The notes under the pieces are model-generated. The model worked only from the letters and a program-made list of their open reading frames with translations. It was not told where the DNA came from and made no database searches. The translations under genes and the position numbers were made by a program. From Byssothecium circinans (Eukaryota > Ascomycota > Dothideomycetes > Pleosporales > Massarinaceae): a stretch of DNA of 64,000 nt. This document shows positions 33,368 through 43,237 of this stretch, piece by piece (the first letter of the stretch is position 1; every line of letters starts with the position of its first letter). Location of the stretch: contig ML977031.1 of the NCBI GenBank assembly GCA_010015675.1, forward strand, positions 150,127 through 214,126, written 5' to 3'.

Positions 33368-34682
33368 TCAGATACCGTCCTTGTTCACCCCTGTCCGTCC
33401 CTCTTCCTCTCGCTTCTTTGCAAAATGCTCCACCATGGCAATGCCGCCCCGTTTATGAAAGAAAAGGTCTTGGTACATCATGGTGGCCTCAGCATTCTGC
33501 TTGGCACGCTTCCACATCTTGACTTCGAAATCCTGAAGGCGTTCGCTCAAATTTCCCTTCCCAGCGCCATTTATGGCATAGAAAATATCCAGTGCATCAC
33601 TCATGGCAACGTTGACGCCAACACCAGCAAAAGGAGTCATTAGATGTGCCGCATCTCCAATGAGTGTAATCCTATAGTATGTTAGTCGAATGTCAACGTA
33701 ATTAAAACCAAGACACGCTCTGACCTTGGATTGTGTTCCCACTGGAATCCTACTGGAAGCATGTAGAGACGACGCTCTATAGTGTCTGGATCGCTGTCCA
33801 ACACCAAGGACTTCTGCAAGTTGCCGTACTCCGGGTAAAGCGAATCAACCACGTCCTTTCTTGCGTTAGGGTGGCCAAAGCTGATACCACAGCTTGAAAA
33901 CCAATCTTGGGGAAGACGAGCAAAAGCGTAAAGCTGGATTGCGCCATCGCCGTTCCGCTGGCACATGAGACCCTTGTCTGAACCCAAGTTCAGACACATC
34001 CCTTTCCCGACATGAGCTGACAGTTCGGGGTGCCTAATATCGACATCGGTGATCCGACAGTCTAGTCCGCCAATGCCGGAATAGAATGGCTCGGTGTCGG
34101 TCAAGCTCGGACGCACTTTTGACCACGCGCCGTCGGCGCCGACGACCAGGTCAAAGCCAGCCTCGGTACGATCGGAAAACACCAAGCTCAACTTCGAAGA
34201 TTGGCATTCTTGCACTCGAAGCAGTCTAGACTTCCAACGAACAGTTCCCGGCGCTAGAGAATCCAAAAGCAATTTGCGTAGTTGTCGCCGATCGATTTCG
34301 GGTCGGTTGGCGAACTCTCCTGGACGTCCGCCTTCTCCTTTGCTCTCATCCATGACTGAGGTACCATCGGGCGAAAAAATCCGAAGACTCTCGCCCTCTG
34401 CACGGGCAAGCTTCTGAAAGTCGTCGAACAATCCGGCTTCCTTCAAAGCACGTTGTCCAGAATCCGGGTGAAGGTCCAGACAGCCACCACGGTTCTTCGC
34501 GTCTTGGTCACCATCGCTCTCGAATACGGTGCATTTGACGGTTTCGTCATGCTTCTGTAGTAATCTTGCCAAAGTGAGCCCGGCAGGGCCAGCTACGCGA
34601 GGTTAACGAACAATACGAAGATGAAAGGGCCACGGGAATGATGTAGCTTACCTCCAATAATGGCAACGTGGAGATTATTCAT
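33368..34682 (-). CDS. FAD-dependent monooxygenase (TetX-like)
   Basis: Three exons: 34682-34652, 34592-33725 and 33671-33368, giving 400 aa. The Rossmann motif is VAIIGGAGPAGLTLARLL, split by the first intron. The DG motif is GADGAWSKVRPSL. The GD motif ITLIGDAAHLMTPFAGVGVNVAM begins just after the second intron. There is no signal peptide. It is divergent from the NRPS gene with a 279-bp shared promoter holding a strong palindrome site, so the two are likely co-expressed. It is probably a hydroxylase acting on the NRPS product. Its sequence style differs from the monooxygenase at 19.1 kb, so they are not recent duplicates. Confidence 0.9.
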
Positions 34683-34961
34683 GATGTTGGTTGCGCGATA
34701 GAGACCTTACCAGAATCGACGTGTAGCACTCAAGAAATACAAGCAGTTATGTTCAGCCGATCGGCAATACGGGACTTCGGACACCGAAATTACGGCATAA
34801 TGGAAGTTCTAGCTCTGCGAAGTCCTTACGGGCAGGAACATTGAAGGTACAGTGCATGAGGCGAGCTGAGGCTTAGGTTCAATCCAGTGCCTCAATATTC
34901 TCAAATATAGCTACTCTTCTAGCAGCACCAGTCCTTGCTTGGGTGAACCGATCCCTACACC
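34683..34961. promoter_or_regulatory. Divergent promoter of monooxygenase and NRPS
   Basis: A 279-bp bidirectional promoter. It holds the palindrome at 34778-34788 inside a 15-base stretch TTCGGACACCGAAAT that also occurs, inverted, before the second P450. Confidence 0.6.
34778..34788. promoter_or_regulatory. TCGGN3CCGA palindrome (TCGGACACCGA)
   Basis: It lies 174 bp before the NRPS ATG and 96 bp before the monooxygenase ATG. It is the core of a 15-mer shared with 41892-41906. Confidence 0.65.
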
Positions 34962-37900
34962 ATGGAACTCCATAGCAACGCTTCAATTGTTGCCCAAGCA
35001 ATCTCCACCGTACTTGGTATCAAGATCAATCCCATTAAGTGCACTGCCAACTTCGTCGAGCTAGGAGGTGACTCGCTGTCGGCTATCCTCATTTCTGCAG
35101 AATGTCAAAAACTTGGAGTAGCGATCCCAGCCGGAATCTTTCTCCAAAAACGCACTATAGACGAAGCCATAGCGAATGCGGTCCGATCAGTACCCCCTCC
35201 TATTCCACTAGCATCGAGAATACCGTCGGACCACCTTGAGGACATTACAATATGGAAAAACAACCGACCTGAAAATAACGGACGCACTCCAAGCACGGGG
35301 ATATCAGCAAAAGACGTCCTCGATAAAGTCGACACCTCCAGATTCACCGAGTTACAACTACTTCTCCTTCGTGGAAGTTTAAACAACCCGGGACTCAACA
35401 TGGTGACATTACAAGAGACCTATTCTGGATGGGATATTCGGATCGTCCGCAAGGCCTGGACCAGTGTCATCCTGATCGAGCCAATATTCGTGGACTTGAT
35501 TCGAGAGCTGGGCGTTACGCCCCAGCAATTCCTCCTGTGGCAGGAAAGCCAAGCCAACACCACAGCTGGTTTCGAGAAAGAGGTGGCGAATGCAGTCAAT
35601 GCCAGCGACTCCATATCGCGGATCGCAGTCATCCAGTCCCTAGGAGACGAAAAAAAGATCACAGTGGTCTGGCGCATTCACCACTCTTTCATCGATGGAT
35701 ATTCTGCGCGCATTCTTCTAGATAAAATTACTCACTCACTGCATAGAGAGGCTGTAGCACCAGGTGCATCGTTTGCGCAGACGATATCATACCTGCGAAC
35801 CTTCCAAGACAAGAGAAGAGAGTATACTAAATGCTTTTGGGACAGAAAACGCGAACAGTACCCCGCCGCAACGAGCCAGTTGCGGCTCTCACCACACACA
35901 GCGGTGAAGAAGGGAGATATCTCCCAAGACTACATCACCATTCAATTTCCGGATGATCAACTAGCTGCGGCTACTGGAAGGACAGGCTACACAAGAGCAG
36001 TGTACTTTGCTGCAGCGTGGGCCCTGACTCTCGGTAAATTCATGGATGCCGACCAAACCAGTTTTGGACTTGTGCTTTCGGGGCGCGACGTATGCATTCC
36101 AGGAGCTTTCGATACCGTGGGACCTCTGATGAACATATTACCACTCTTTGCGTCCGTCAAGAACTACGAGGGCTCTTGGCACAATTTTCTGCGGCGCATT
36201 CATGACGGGATTCTCGAATTAGATGACGTTCAACATTCCGAAGCTGCAGACGGATTCGACAGGCAGTTCCACTCGATCATGGCTACACAATTTGAGTGTG
36301 ATCGGGAGCCCTCTAAAGCAGCAATGCCGGAAAATCAAGACCGCTCACACATGCAATCCGGAGTGCCGCTCAATCTCATCATTGAACAGAAGAGTCGCGT
36401 GCAAATGCTCTACTCAACTGCTCATTATACGGAAGAGGATGTGCTACATATACGAGCGATCTTCCAACACAATATGGAAAGTCTGCTACGGGATGATCCA
36501 AGACTTCACCATACGCTACCATCTGATATGGAGAATCAGATCCGGCAGTGGAGCAACTGCGGTGCCGAAGAGTCATTTGACAGCTCGAAAGGGGATGATT
36601 TGTTGACTCTATTCGAAAACATTGTCGCCAGGCAGCCCAACGATGTGGCCATTATCCAGGGTGACTTCCAAATGTCATACAACGCCTTCGACCAAGCTGC
36701 ATCTGGAGTTGCACGAGAGTTGAGCCGGATCCGACCCAACGAACCTGTGTGTGTTTTCGCTGACCGATCCGTGAATTGGCTTGTAGCCATCTTCGGCATC
36801 CTCAAGGCAGGCGGCGTATACGCCGCGTTGGATCCTTCAGCCCCCCCCGCAGTGCGCCAGGCAAATTTCAAACGGAGTGGAGCACGAACACTTCTCATCC
36901 CAGCTTACGCATCATGGAGCGCTTCTTTGCAGCTGCAGGATGACACTGCTTCCTTCCAGTGCCTGGTCGTTGAGGAAATTCTCATGGATTCCAAGACACG
37001 TGGCTGCACCGAGTACAAAAGGAGACGTATCGCTCGCCCCGATGATCTTGCCTACATTTGCTTTACATCCGGCTCGACAGGACGATCTAAAGCGGTGCAG
37101 TGCACTCATAAAGGGCTGGTTGCATTTCAAAAGAACCGTGACGTTCGTCTAGCTGCCGGGCGGGGCGTCGTAATTGCACAGGTGATGTCTCCTGTCTTCG
37201 ACGGAAGTATCCACGAGATTTTCTCGGCCCTGACATACGGCGCCACCTTGCGGCTACCATCATCAGATCAGGAGGAACCGTTTTCGCATCTGCAGCAGAG
37301 CCATTCAGCGATTCTCACTCCCTCGATTGCGAGGGCGCTTTGTCCCGACCAATATCCCCAGCTGAGGCACGTGTACCTTGTTGGTGAAGCAGTTCCTCAG
37401 GCTGTTTGCGATACATGGGGAGCAGACCGCCTCCTGTTCAACATGTATGGCCCCACTGAAGCTACTTGCGGTGCAACAATCAAGCAATTGCTACCCAATC
37501 AGGCTGTAAGCCTTGGTCACCCAAATCCGTCAAGTCGAGTCTACATTCTAGATCGCGACCAGCATCTGCTTCCTCCAGGCGCAGTCGGTGAGATTTACCT
37601 GGCTGGTATCCAAGTTTCGCAGGGGTACATCAGTCTGCCGGATGAGAATAATGACCGATTCCTCGAAGACTCTTTACTGCCCCAAGCTAAACAGAGGATG
37701 TATAAGACAGGTGATTTTGGCTACTGGGACAGTGTTACTGGGGAAATTGTTCTCCTGGGACGCAAGGACCGGCAAATCAAGCTACGTGGGTTCAGACTGG
37801 ATTTGGACGACTTGGAAGCCAGAGTTGTTAAAGCTATACCAAGATGTGAAGGCGTCGGCATCTTCCGTCGAGATGACTATTTGATGGCAGCTTATCTGGC

Positions 37901-39677
37901 TCCCTCAGTCAGTACGATGAGTGCGAAATCATACATGCGCCAGGCTTTACCTCCATACGCTATGCCTCGAAGCGTGCTTGCCCTGGACAAGCTCCCTCTC
38001 ACCTCAGCTGGCAAGTTAGATTATCGGGCCCTCGAAAAAATACATGCAGATGTCATAGATCAGGATCCTGGACTGCCAAAATACACGACTAAAACGGAAA
38101 AGGTTGTTCTAGATGCTATCCACAGTCTAATGGATCTGGACGCAGGCGTAGAGGTGGACCAAATGTCGGATTTGATGATGCTCGGTGCGGATTCCATCTT
38201 GCAGCTAAAGCTCGCGAACTACATCTCGACTTTCTTTGCGCAACGCTTTACAGTGCGTACAATAATCGAAAACCCGGTTGTATCAGCACTAGCATCCGTC
38301 ATTCACGCAGAGGTGGAACGAAAAGGTACTGCAGACCAACTGCGACGCCCCATCGGGAATACCACCCTTGGAGAAACAGGAATATCGCCTATTGAACTTG
38401 ATTGGTTCAATAAATACAAGAAATGCCTTGGAACGTCGTCTTTCAATGTTTCCCACGTTTCCCGACTGGACGCAGCTTTCAACCAACACGAAAAACTAGT
38501 CAGGGCCTGGAACACGGTGCTCGCTAGACATTTGATCCTCCGGAGCAGATTCCAGGAATCGGACCTTGGGGTGTTGAGGGCCTATGCTATCAAGGCTCCA
38601 ACAGCTCAATACCTGCATGTCTTCGATGTCGGGGAAGAGATCAACAGGGAGTTGCATCTCGGGACGGAGGACCCGATCCGAGTTTTGATCTCCCAAGACC
38701 ATATGCTAGTATGCATTAGCCATATTGTATGCGACTTTACCACTCTCAACCGTTTGTTCGAAGAGTTCAGGGGAGAATACTTCAACCATAGCCTGTCCAT
38801 CCCCAAGAGACGATATCAGGACACTGATTGGAACATTGAGATTCCGCAAACCACAGCCGATTTCTGGACAGACTATCTCTCAGATATCGATCTATTCGTG
38901 ATGCCATGCATGAAAGCATGCCGTACATCATACACTGGCAATTCACTCCTTCTCAGGCTTTCGGAAGGCACCATGGCTAATTTGCGATGGGTGTCGAGAT
39001 CATGGGCACTTACCATGCACCAAATTGCCCTGGCTATTGTATCCATAGCCTTGCAAGCCAGAAGCTCAACAAAGGAAGACATGCTTCTCGGCAGTCCGTA
39101 CCTCGGAAGGCAGGATGACGACATGCATACGGTTGGGCTCTTCCTCCAGCCACTCCCCATACGCATTCGTTACTCTGATGAAAAAGCGCCCGTCAGGACG
39201 TTCCTGAAGACTGTACAGCAATCATCCCAGTCAGCCCTTTCCCACGGAATCGACTGGAACGCACTGATGAAGCTGCTCGCGAACTCTGACAACGACGACC
39301 TGCGCACAGCTGCCACGATCCCAGCACCCAACCACCCCCTCTTCAACACTATGGTCACCTTCCACGAACTCGGCTACAGTCAGTCAACTGACATCGCCGG
39401 CATTGAGCCTGTAGTTTCGTGGGCTGAAGGCTCAAAGTTTGCTATCATGTTTGAGTTTTCCTCTGTAAGCGCTTCGGAGGTGACGCTTCGCATTGAGTAC
39501 GACTCGGCTTTGTTCTCGCGCGAGGAGGTTTGTAGTTTGGCTACGCGCATAGACGCTGGCATTGAATTTATCTGTAAGGATCCCTCTGTTGGGGAGCTTG
39601 CTCAGAGCTTGTTGGAAGTGGAGCAGCGGGGGCTCCAGGAGGTAGAGTTTGGTACGCCCATAGCGTCTTTGTCGTAG
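34962..39677 (+). CDS. Nonribosomal peptide synthetase, T-C-A-T-CT, no starter A domain
   Basis: A single exon, 1571 aa. T0: LGGDS with the carrier Ser at residue 38, starting almost at the N-terminus. C1: catalytic HHSFIDG at 240-246. A: LKAGGVYAALDPS, FTSGSTGRSK (about 701), FDGSIHEIFSALTYG, NMYGPTEATCG, YKTGDFG, GRKDRQIKLRGFR, and the A10 Lys at 1018 in PLTSAGKLDYRAL. T1: LGADS with Ser 1078. Terminal C: SHIVCDFTT at 1253-1261, matching the SHxxxDxxS/T form of fungal terminal cyclisation/release domains. There is no E, MT, TE or R domain. The A-domain pocket reads roughly D-G-H-S-Y-V-M-C-G-K by eye; I cannot name the amino acid. The upstream promoter is intact, so the absence of a first A domain is not a simple truncation. 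The protein should make a short cyclic product or acyl-amino acid with a starter loaded in trans. Confidence 0.92.
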   Translation: MELHSNASIVAQAISTVLGIKINPIKCTANFVELGGDSLSAILISAECQKLGVAIPAGIFLQKRTIDEAIANAVRSVPPPIPLASRIPSDHLEDITIWKNNRPENNGRTPSTGISAKDVLDKVDTSRFTELQLLLLRGSLNNPGLNMVTLQETYSGWDIRIVRKAWTSVILIEPIFVDLIRELGVTPQQFLLWQESQANTTAGFEKEVANAVNASDSISRIAVIQSLGDEKKITVVWRIHHSFIDGYSARILLDKITHSLHREAVAPGASFAQTISYLRTFQDKRREYTKCFWDRKREQYPAATSQLRLSPHTAVKKGDISQDYITIQFPDDQLAAATGRTGYTRAVYFAAAWALTLGKFMDADQTSFGLVLSGRDVCIPGAFDTVGPLMNILPLFASVKNYEGSWHNFLRRIHDGILELDDVQHSEAADGFDRQFHSIMATQFECDREPSKAAMPENQDRSHMQSGVPLNLIIEQKSRVQMLYSTAHYTEEDVLHIRAIFQHNMESLLRDDPRLHHTLPSDMENQIRQWSNCGAEESFDSSKGDDLLTLFENIVARQPNDVAIIQGDFQMSYNAFDQAASGVARELSRIRPNEPVCVFADRSVNWLVAIFGILKAGGVYAALDPSAPPAVRQANFKRSGARTLLIPAYASWSASLQLQDDTASFQCLVVEEILMDSKTRGCTEYKRRRIARPDDLAYICFTSGSTGRSKAVQCTHKGLVAFQKNRDVRLAAGRGVVIAQVMSPVFDGSIHEIFSALTYGATLRLPSSDQEEPFSHLQQSHSAILTPSIARALCPDQYPQLRHVYLVGEAVPQAVCDTWGADRLLFNMYGPTEATCGATIKQLLPNQAVSLGHPNPSSRVYILDRDQHLLPPGAVGEIYLAGIQVSQGYISLPDENNDRFLEDSLLPQAKQRMYKTGDFGYWDSVTGEIVLLGRKDRQIKLRGFRLDLDDLEARVVKAIPRCEGVGIFRRDDYLMAAYLAPSVSTMSAKSYMRQALPPYAMPRSVLALDKLPLTSAGKLDYRALEKIHADVIDQDPGLPKYTTKTEKVVLDAIHSLMDLDAGVEVDQMSDLMMLGADSILQLKLANYISTFFAQRFTVRTIIENPVVSALASVIHAEVERKGTADQLRRPIGNTTLGETGISPIELDWFNKYKKCLGTSSFNVSHVSRLDAAFNQHEKLVRAWNTVLARHLILRSRFQESDLGVLRAYAIKAPTAQYLHVFDVGEEINRELHLGTEDPIRVLISQDHMLVCISHIVCDFTTLNRLFEEFRGEYFNHSLSIPKRRYQDTDWNIEIPQTTADFWTDYLSDIDLFVMPCMKACRTSYTGNSLLLRLSEGTMANLRWVSRSWALTMHQIALAIVSIALQARSSTKEDMLLGSPYLGRQDDDMHTVGLFLQPLPIRIRYSDEKAPVRTFLKTVQQSSQSALSHGIDWNALMKLLANSDNDDLRTAATIPAPNHPLFNTMVTFHELGYSQSTDIAGIEPVVSWAEGSKFAIMFEFSSVSASEVTLRIEYDSALFSREEVCSLATRIDAGIEFICKDPSVGELAQSLLEVEQRGLQEVEFGTPIASLS

Positions 39678-40023
39678 CGTGTGCGTGCATAAGCCCTTCA
39701 TGTGTATACAGTTACGATTCTTGTTTGTGACACTCTAGAATAAAACCCTGAGTCCCTATTACTGGCTTCTTTTTCTCGTTTCATATGAGGTATACCTAAG
39801 GTAGTATGTAGCCATGAAGAAATTGAATCCATCAAGAGGAATGCTTTGGAGATAACGAGCGAGGGAGGAAACAGGGAGAGAGAAAATAACATCACAAGTT
39901 CGGGAAAAAAAAATTCTTGGAGCTAAGACTAATGTTGGTGGTGATGGGAGCGTGTTCGCGTCCATCCTTGGAAACGACGAAAACGGAATTTCCCGGCTTT
40001 CCCCCTCATTCCTTTGCCAACCT
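39678..40023. other. Convergent 3' region
   Basis: It lies between the NRPS and the second P450. No feature was recognised. Confidence 0.5.
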
Positions 40024-41697
40024 TCACCCACCCCTCTTCTTCACCAAAATAATCTGCTCCATGTCTGGCCCTGTCTTTTCATCCTTGACCCAGTTCCGCG
40101 GCCGCTCCTTCTGCCCTACCGGAAACTTAATCTCGTAGTTCAACAGCAACAAGCAAAGAACGAGCTTTATCTGCGCGCTCGCATACCAGCGCCCGGAGCA
40201 TGCCTGTCTTCCGAAGCCAAACCACGAGTCGCCCGCCGCGACCGAGCTAAACAGCTTCGCCGAGTCGATCTCGGCGTCGGTCTGGTAGAATCGGAGCGGC
40301 TGAAATTCAGTCGGCGCCGAGTACAACGCGGGGTCACGCGAGCGCGCATCCGACGCCGCGCAGATGTGTGTGTTCTCAGGAATGGTGAAGCCGTTGGATA
40401 GGCGAATGGGCTTCAAGACAAGGCGCTGGAAGGAGACGACGCCGGCCGAGTTGACGCGGCCACTTTCTTTAAGAAAACTTTCCATTTTGCGGAGTCGGAG
40501 GAGCGTCGCGAGGGTCCAGCCGCCGGAGATGATCTCGGCTTCGGCCTCGGCGCATAGGTCGGCCATGGAGGCTGGGTGTGCGCATAGATCGTAGAGCACA
40601 TGGATAGTGGTGATGGCGCTTGTGTGCATGGCGGCTACGATGAGGAACAGGATCTTTAGGACAATTTGCTCGGGCTCCGCGTCTTTACCTCGCGCAGACT
40701 CGAGGACCCATTGGAGGAGGTCCTGTGGGCCTTCGGTGTCGCCTGTATCTATGCGTATTTTGTTCTGGCGCGCTTGGATCACTGGTAGCAGGAACTCATT
40801 CACTTTGGCGATGTCGGCGCGCAGTTTCCTGCCGGATTGCAGGGTCCAGTAGGCAGCAGGGCGTAGAATGGGATTGATGGTTCGCATCTTCATGGAGAAA
40901 ATAGCGACAGAGGCGGTGTAGCCCATAATAGTTTCCAGCCAGATTGGGTCTCGCGAGAAGGCCTCGTCGACGATGATCCGAGAGGTGATTTGGCCGATTG
41001 CGTTGAAGATGAGGGCGGACGCTTTGACAGGGGTGAACTCTAGTGTATGTTAAGAGACGGCTATGTAAGATAATGGTTAAAGAGTGCCATACCTTTTGCG
41101 TTACATTCACCAAGAGTCTTGTCCATTCCAAACTCCGCTTCTTGTTTCATTTCCCGAAGTAGGTTCCCTTTTCAGATTTGTTAGTGTGGTTCTAAAAGAT
41201 ACCATCAAAACTTGGGCCACTTGCCGATATTCTTGGTCAATGGACCCCTCACGACCTCACGATGAATATCCGATCCCCGGACAGCACTCATCTTTGTGTA
41301 TTTGCCCATGAATCTGTCTAGCAGTTCTTCCTTGAAACTGATATGCGTATCCGGCAGGTTCTTCAGCTCCTCGATGTACCGGTCTGGAACCACCAGCCGC
41401 TCATTGTCGACAGTCTGGATTATGTACGGCGTGTCTTTGTACTACATTCATACATTAGACGGATCCCCAAGTCCAACCCAGAATTTCCTCCCTTACCTTC
41501 GCATAGCTCTGCTCGAGCAGTTCTTGTCCATGGGCGAAGAATTGAGCCTTGGCTGCGGGAAGACGTAGACCGAGAAATCCAGGATCGATTCCCACGCGCG
41601 GCAGCCCTTTTAGTCGTCTTCTAGATTGGATTCTGTGGCCTAACCAAACTAGTAGCGAACATAGGACGGTGATGATAAAGTAGGTAGTCGGCAGCAT
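40024..41697 (-). CDS. Cytochrome P450
   Basis: Four exons: 41697-41497, 41441-41225, 41167-41093 and 41039-40024, giving 502 aa. An N-terminal membrane anchor (TYFIITVLCSLLVWLG) is followed by VPDRYIEELKNLPD. I-helix region VAAMHTSAITTIH; K-helix KESGR; haem loop WFGFGRQACSGRW with the Cys ligand. The second intron keeps frame only with a GC donor (GCAAGT) at 41224 and acceptor AAG at 41168, with a CTAAC branch-like motif. GT donors nearby all break the frame or run into stops. The promoter contains the strong TCGGN3CCGA palindrome. It is probably a tailoring oxidase and forms the right end of the cluster. Confidence 0.9.
41168..41224 (-). other. GC-AG intron in the second P450
   Basis: The donor GCAAGT, branch-like CTAAC and terminal AG give the joined motif LTKNIGNLL. 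Both nearby GT donors fail on frame. Confidence 0.7.
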
Positions 41698-43237
41698 AGT
41701 TACGAAGGTATGGTTTGCTTCTCTTCGGTCTCGTTCGCTAAAACGAAATGATTCAAAGTACCATATTTAATTCGGCAGGTAGCCAGAGCTTCCAACATTA
41801 TATGTGAGCAGCCTATAATCCGAGTGTATGGTCCCGTATGCGCTTATGCTACCAGGTATGCTGCCGCGCTTATGGCCACGGGCACCTTCGATTTCGGTGT
41901 CCGAACGTCATCGTAATCGACTAGCACATGTGTGCGAATACGACCGGAGCATAAGCACCTGCAGGTTATCCGACACATGACTTAGCCTTACCATTTGACA
42001 TCTGGAAGAACTTTGGCGCTATTAAAGTTACGTGCCCGATAATATGCTTGCGCATGGTTTATCGTAGAACTTGAGTGATGGATTCCTTGAAACTTTTTAT
42101 ATCGCCGACTATTGTCTCCACCCACTCTTGATATTGAAAACGCGACGGTTGCAGAACTGTCTGTGCTCACAGAAGGAATGTGCAAGCCCACACCCCTTAT
42201 CGTTGCATCTCCGTATTTGCGACCATCTACCTTTGTTGTACATAAGTTGGTAGCCTCGCAGAAACTACCTACTCGACGCATGATGCTACCTCAACACCAC
42301 ACGTTACAATGAGGGATTAGGATTAAGAAGAAGTCATTGTTATAGTATACTGAAACCGTAATATGGTAGCATATAAGAAACAAAAAGTCCTTTATGTTTA
42401 AATTTATCAAATATAAGATCCACCGCTTTCCAGGTGGGGCGGTGCAAAAATAATTACGTACCGACAAAGATATCAATACACTTCTCCTAGAGGTATTGAG
42501 AACCAAATGAATCACATTGCTCATTTCATTGCTCGTGGAGTCACCCCTCGATGGAAAAGCGGTAGATGAACTTCCCCGTATTTATGTATCCGACAATGAA
42601 TTTACAACACTCCAATTTTTTTTTCAATGTGAGGACTGGTAAATCGTGGCGTAACCCCCGAAGAAGGGTCATAAGACCGAAGCGCAGTACATGGGCTTGC
42701 CCCGTAACTAAGTATGCAGCAAACGCTAGTGATTACTAAGCTTGGTTAAGTGTAGCACGTGAGCATCACCACACCTAGATGGTGAGGTTGTGTTGAAGAC
42801 CTAAGCAAATGTCTCACTCGATACTATAAACGCCGGAAATTTAGCTTAGCCAGCATCGTCCACTTAAAATCCTCATACCCTGTATTTCTTTCCTTGTCTA
42901 CTATTTCTCACAACCTTGGAACCTTGTCGACACTCTCTATGAGACCTTGAATGACATTCTCTCCCCACTTGACCTGCTTCTTTTGGGCTATTGACCTGAG
43001 GTGACCGGGCCTGGACTCTGGGCGGTTGCTCGTGAAGGTGGAGAGGTTAGTCGCCATTGGACGCATCAGACAAAGCCAGTGGCACCATGTCGGGACGCGG
43101 GGTTCCGGCAGCTGAGGTTTCGCCGCATTCATCATATGCTATATCCTATAAATGCCTGACGATTCACCAGAATTAAAATACACTATCAAATCTTGTCTAT
43201 CCTAGCCTTATATTTTTCTAAGAAATTTTAACGCAGC
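41698..43237. other. Intergenic region right of the cluster
   Basis: It contains the palindrome at 41894-41904. A 75-codon minus-strand ORF (43135-42908) ends QGLIESVDKVPRL; it has no family resemblance and is not called. The sequence is AT-rich around 42.3-42.9 kb. Confidence 0.5.
41894..41904. promoter_or_regulatory. TCGGN3CCGA palindrome (TCGGTGTCCGA)
   Basis: It lies 197 bp upstream of the second P450. Read on the minus strand, it sits in the same 15-mer as the NRPS promoter site. Confidence 0.65.

Noticed and set aside
42908..43135. 75-codon minus-strand ORF before the lipase-like gene
   Set aside because: Short, no motif, no supporting context.
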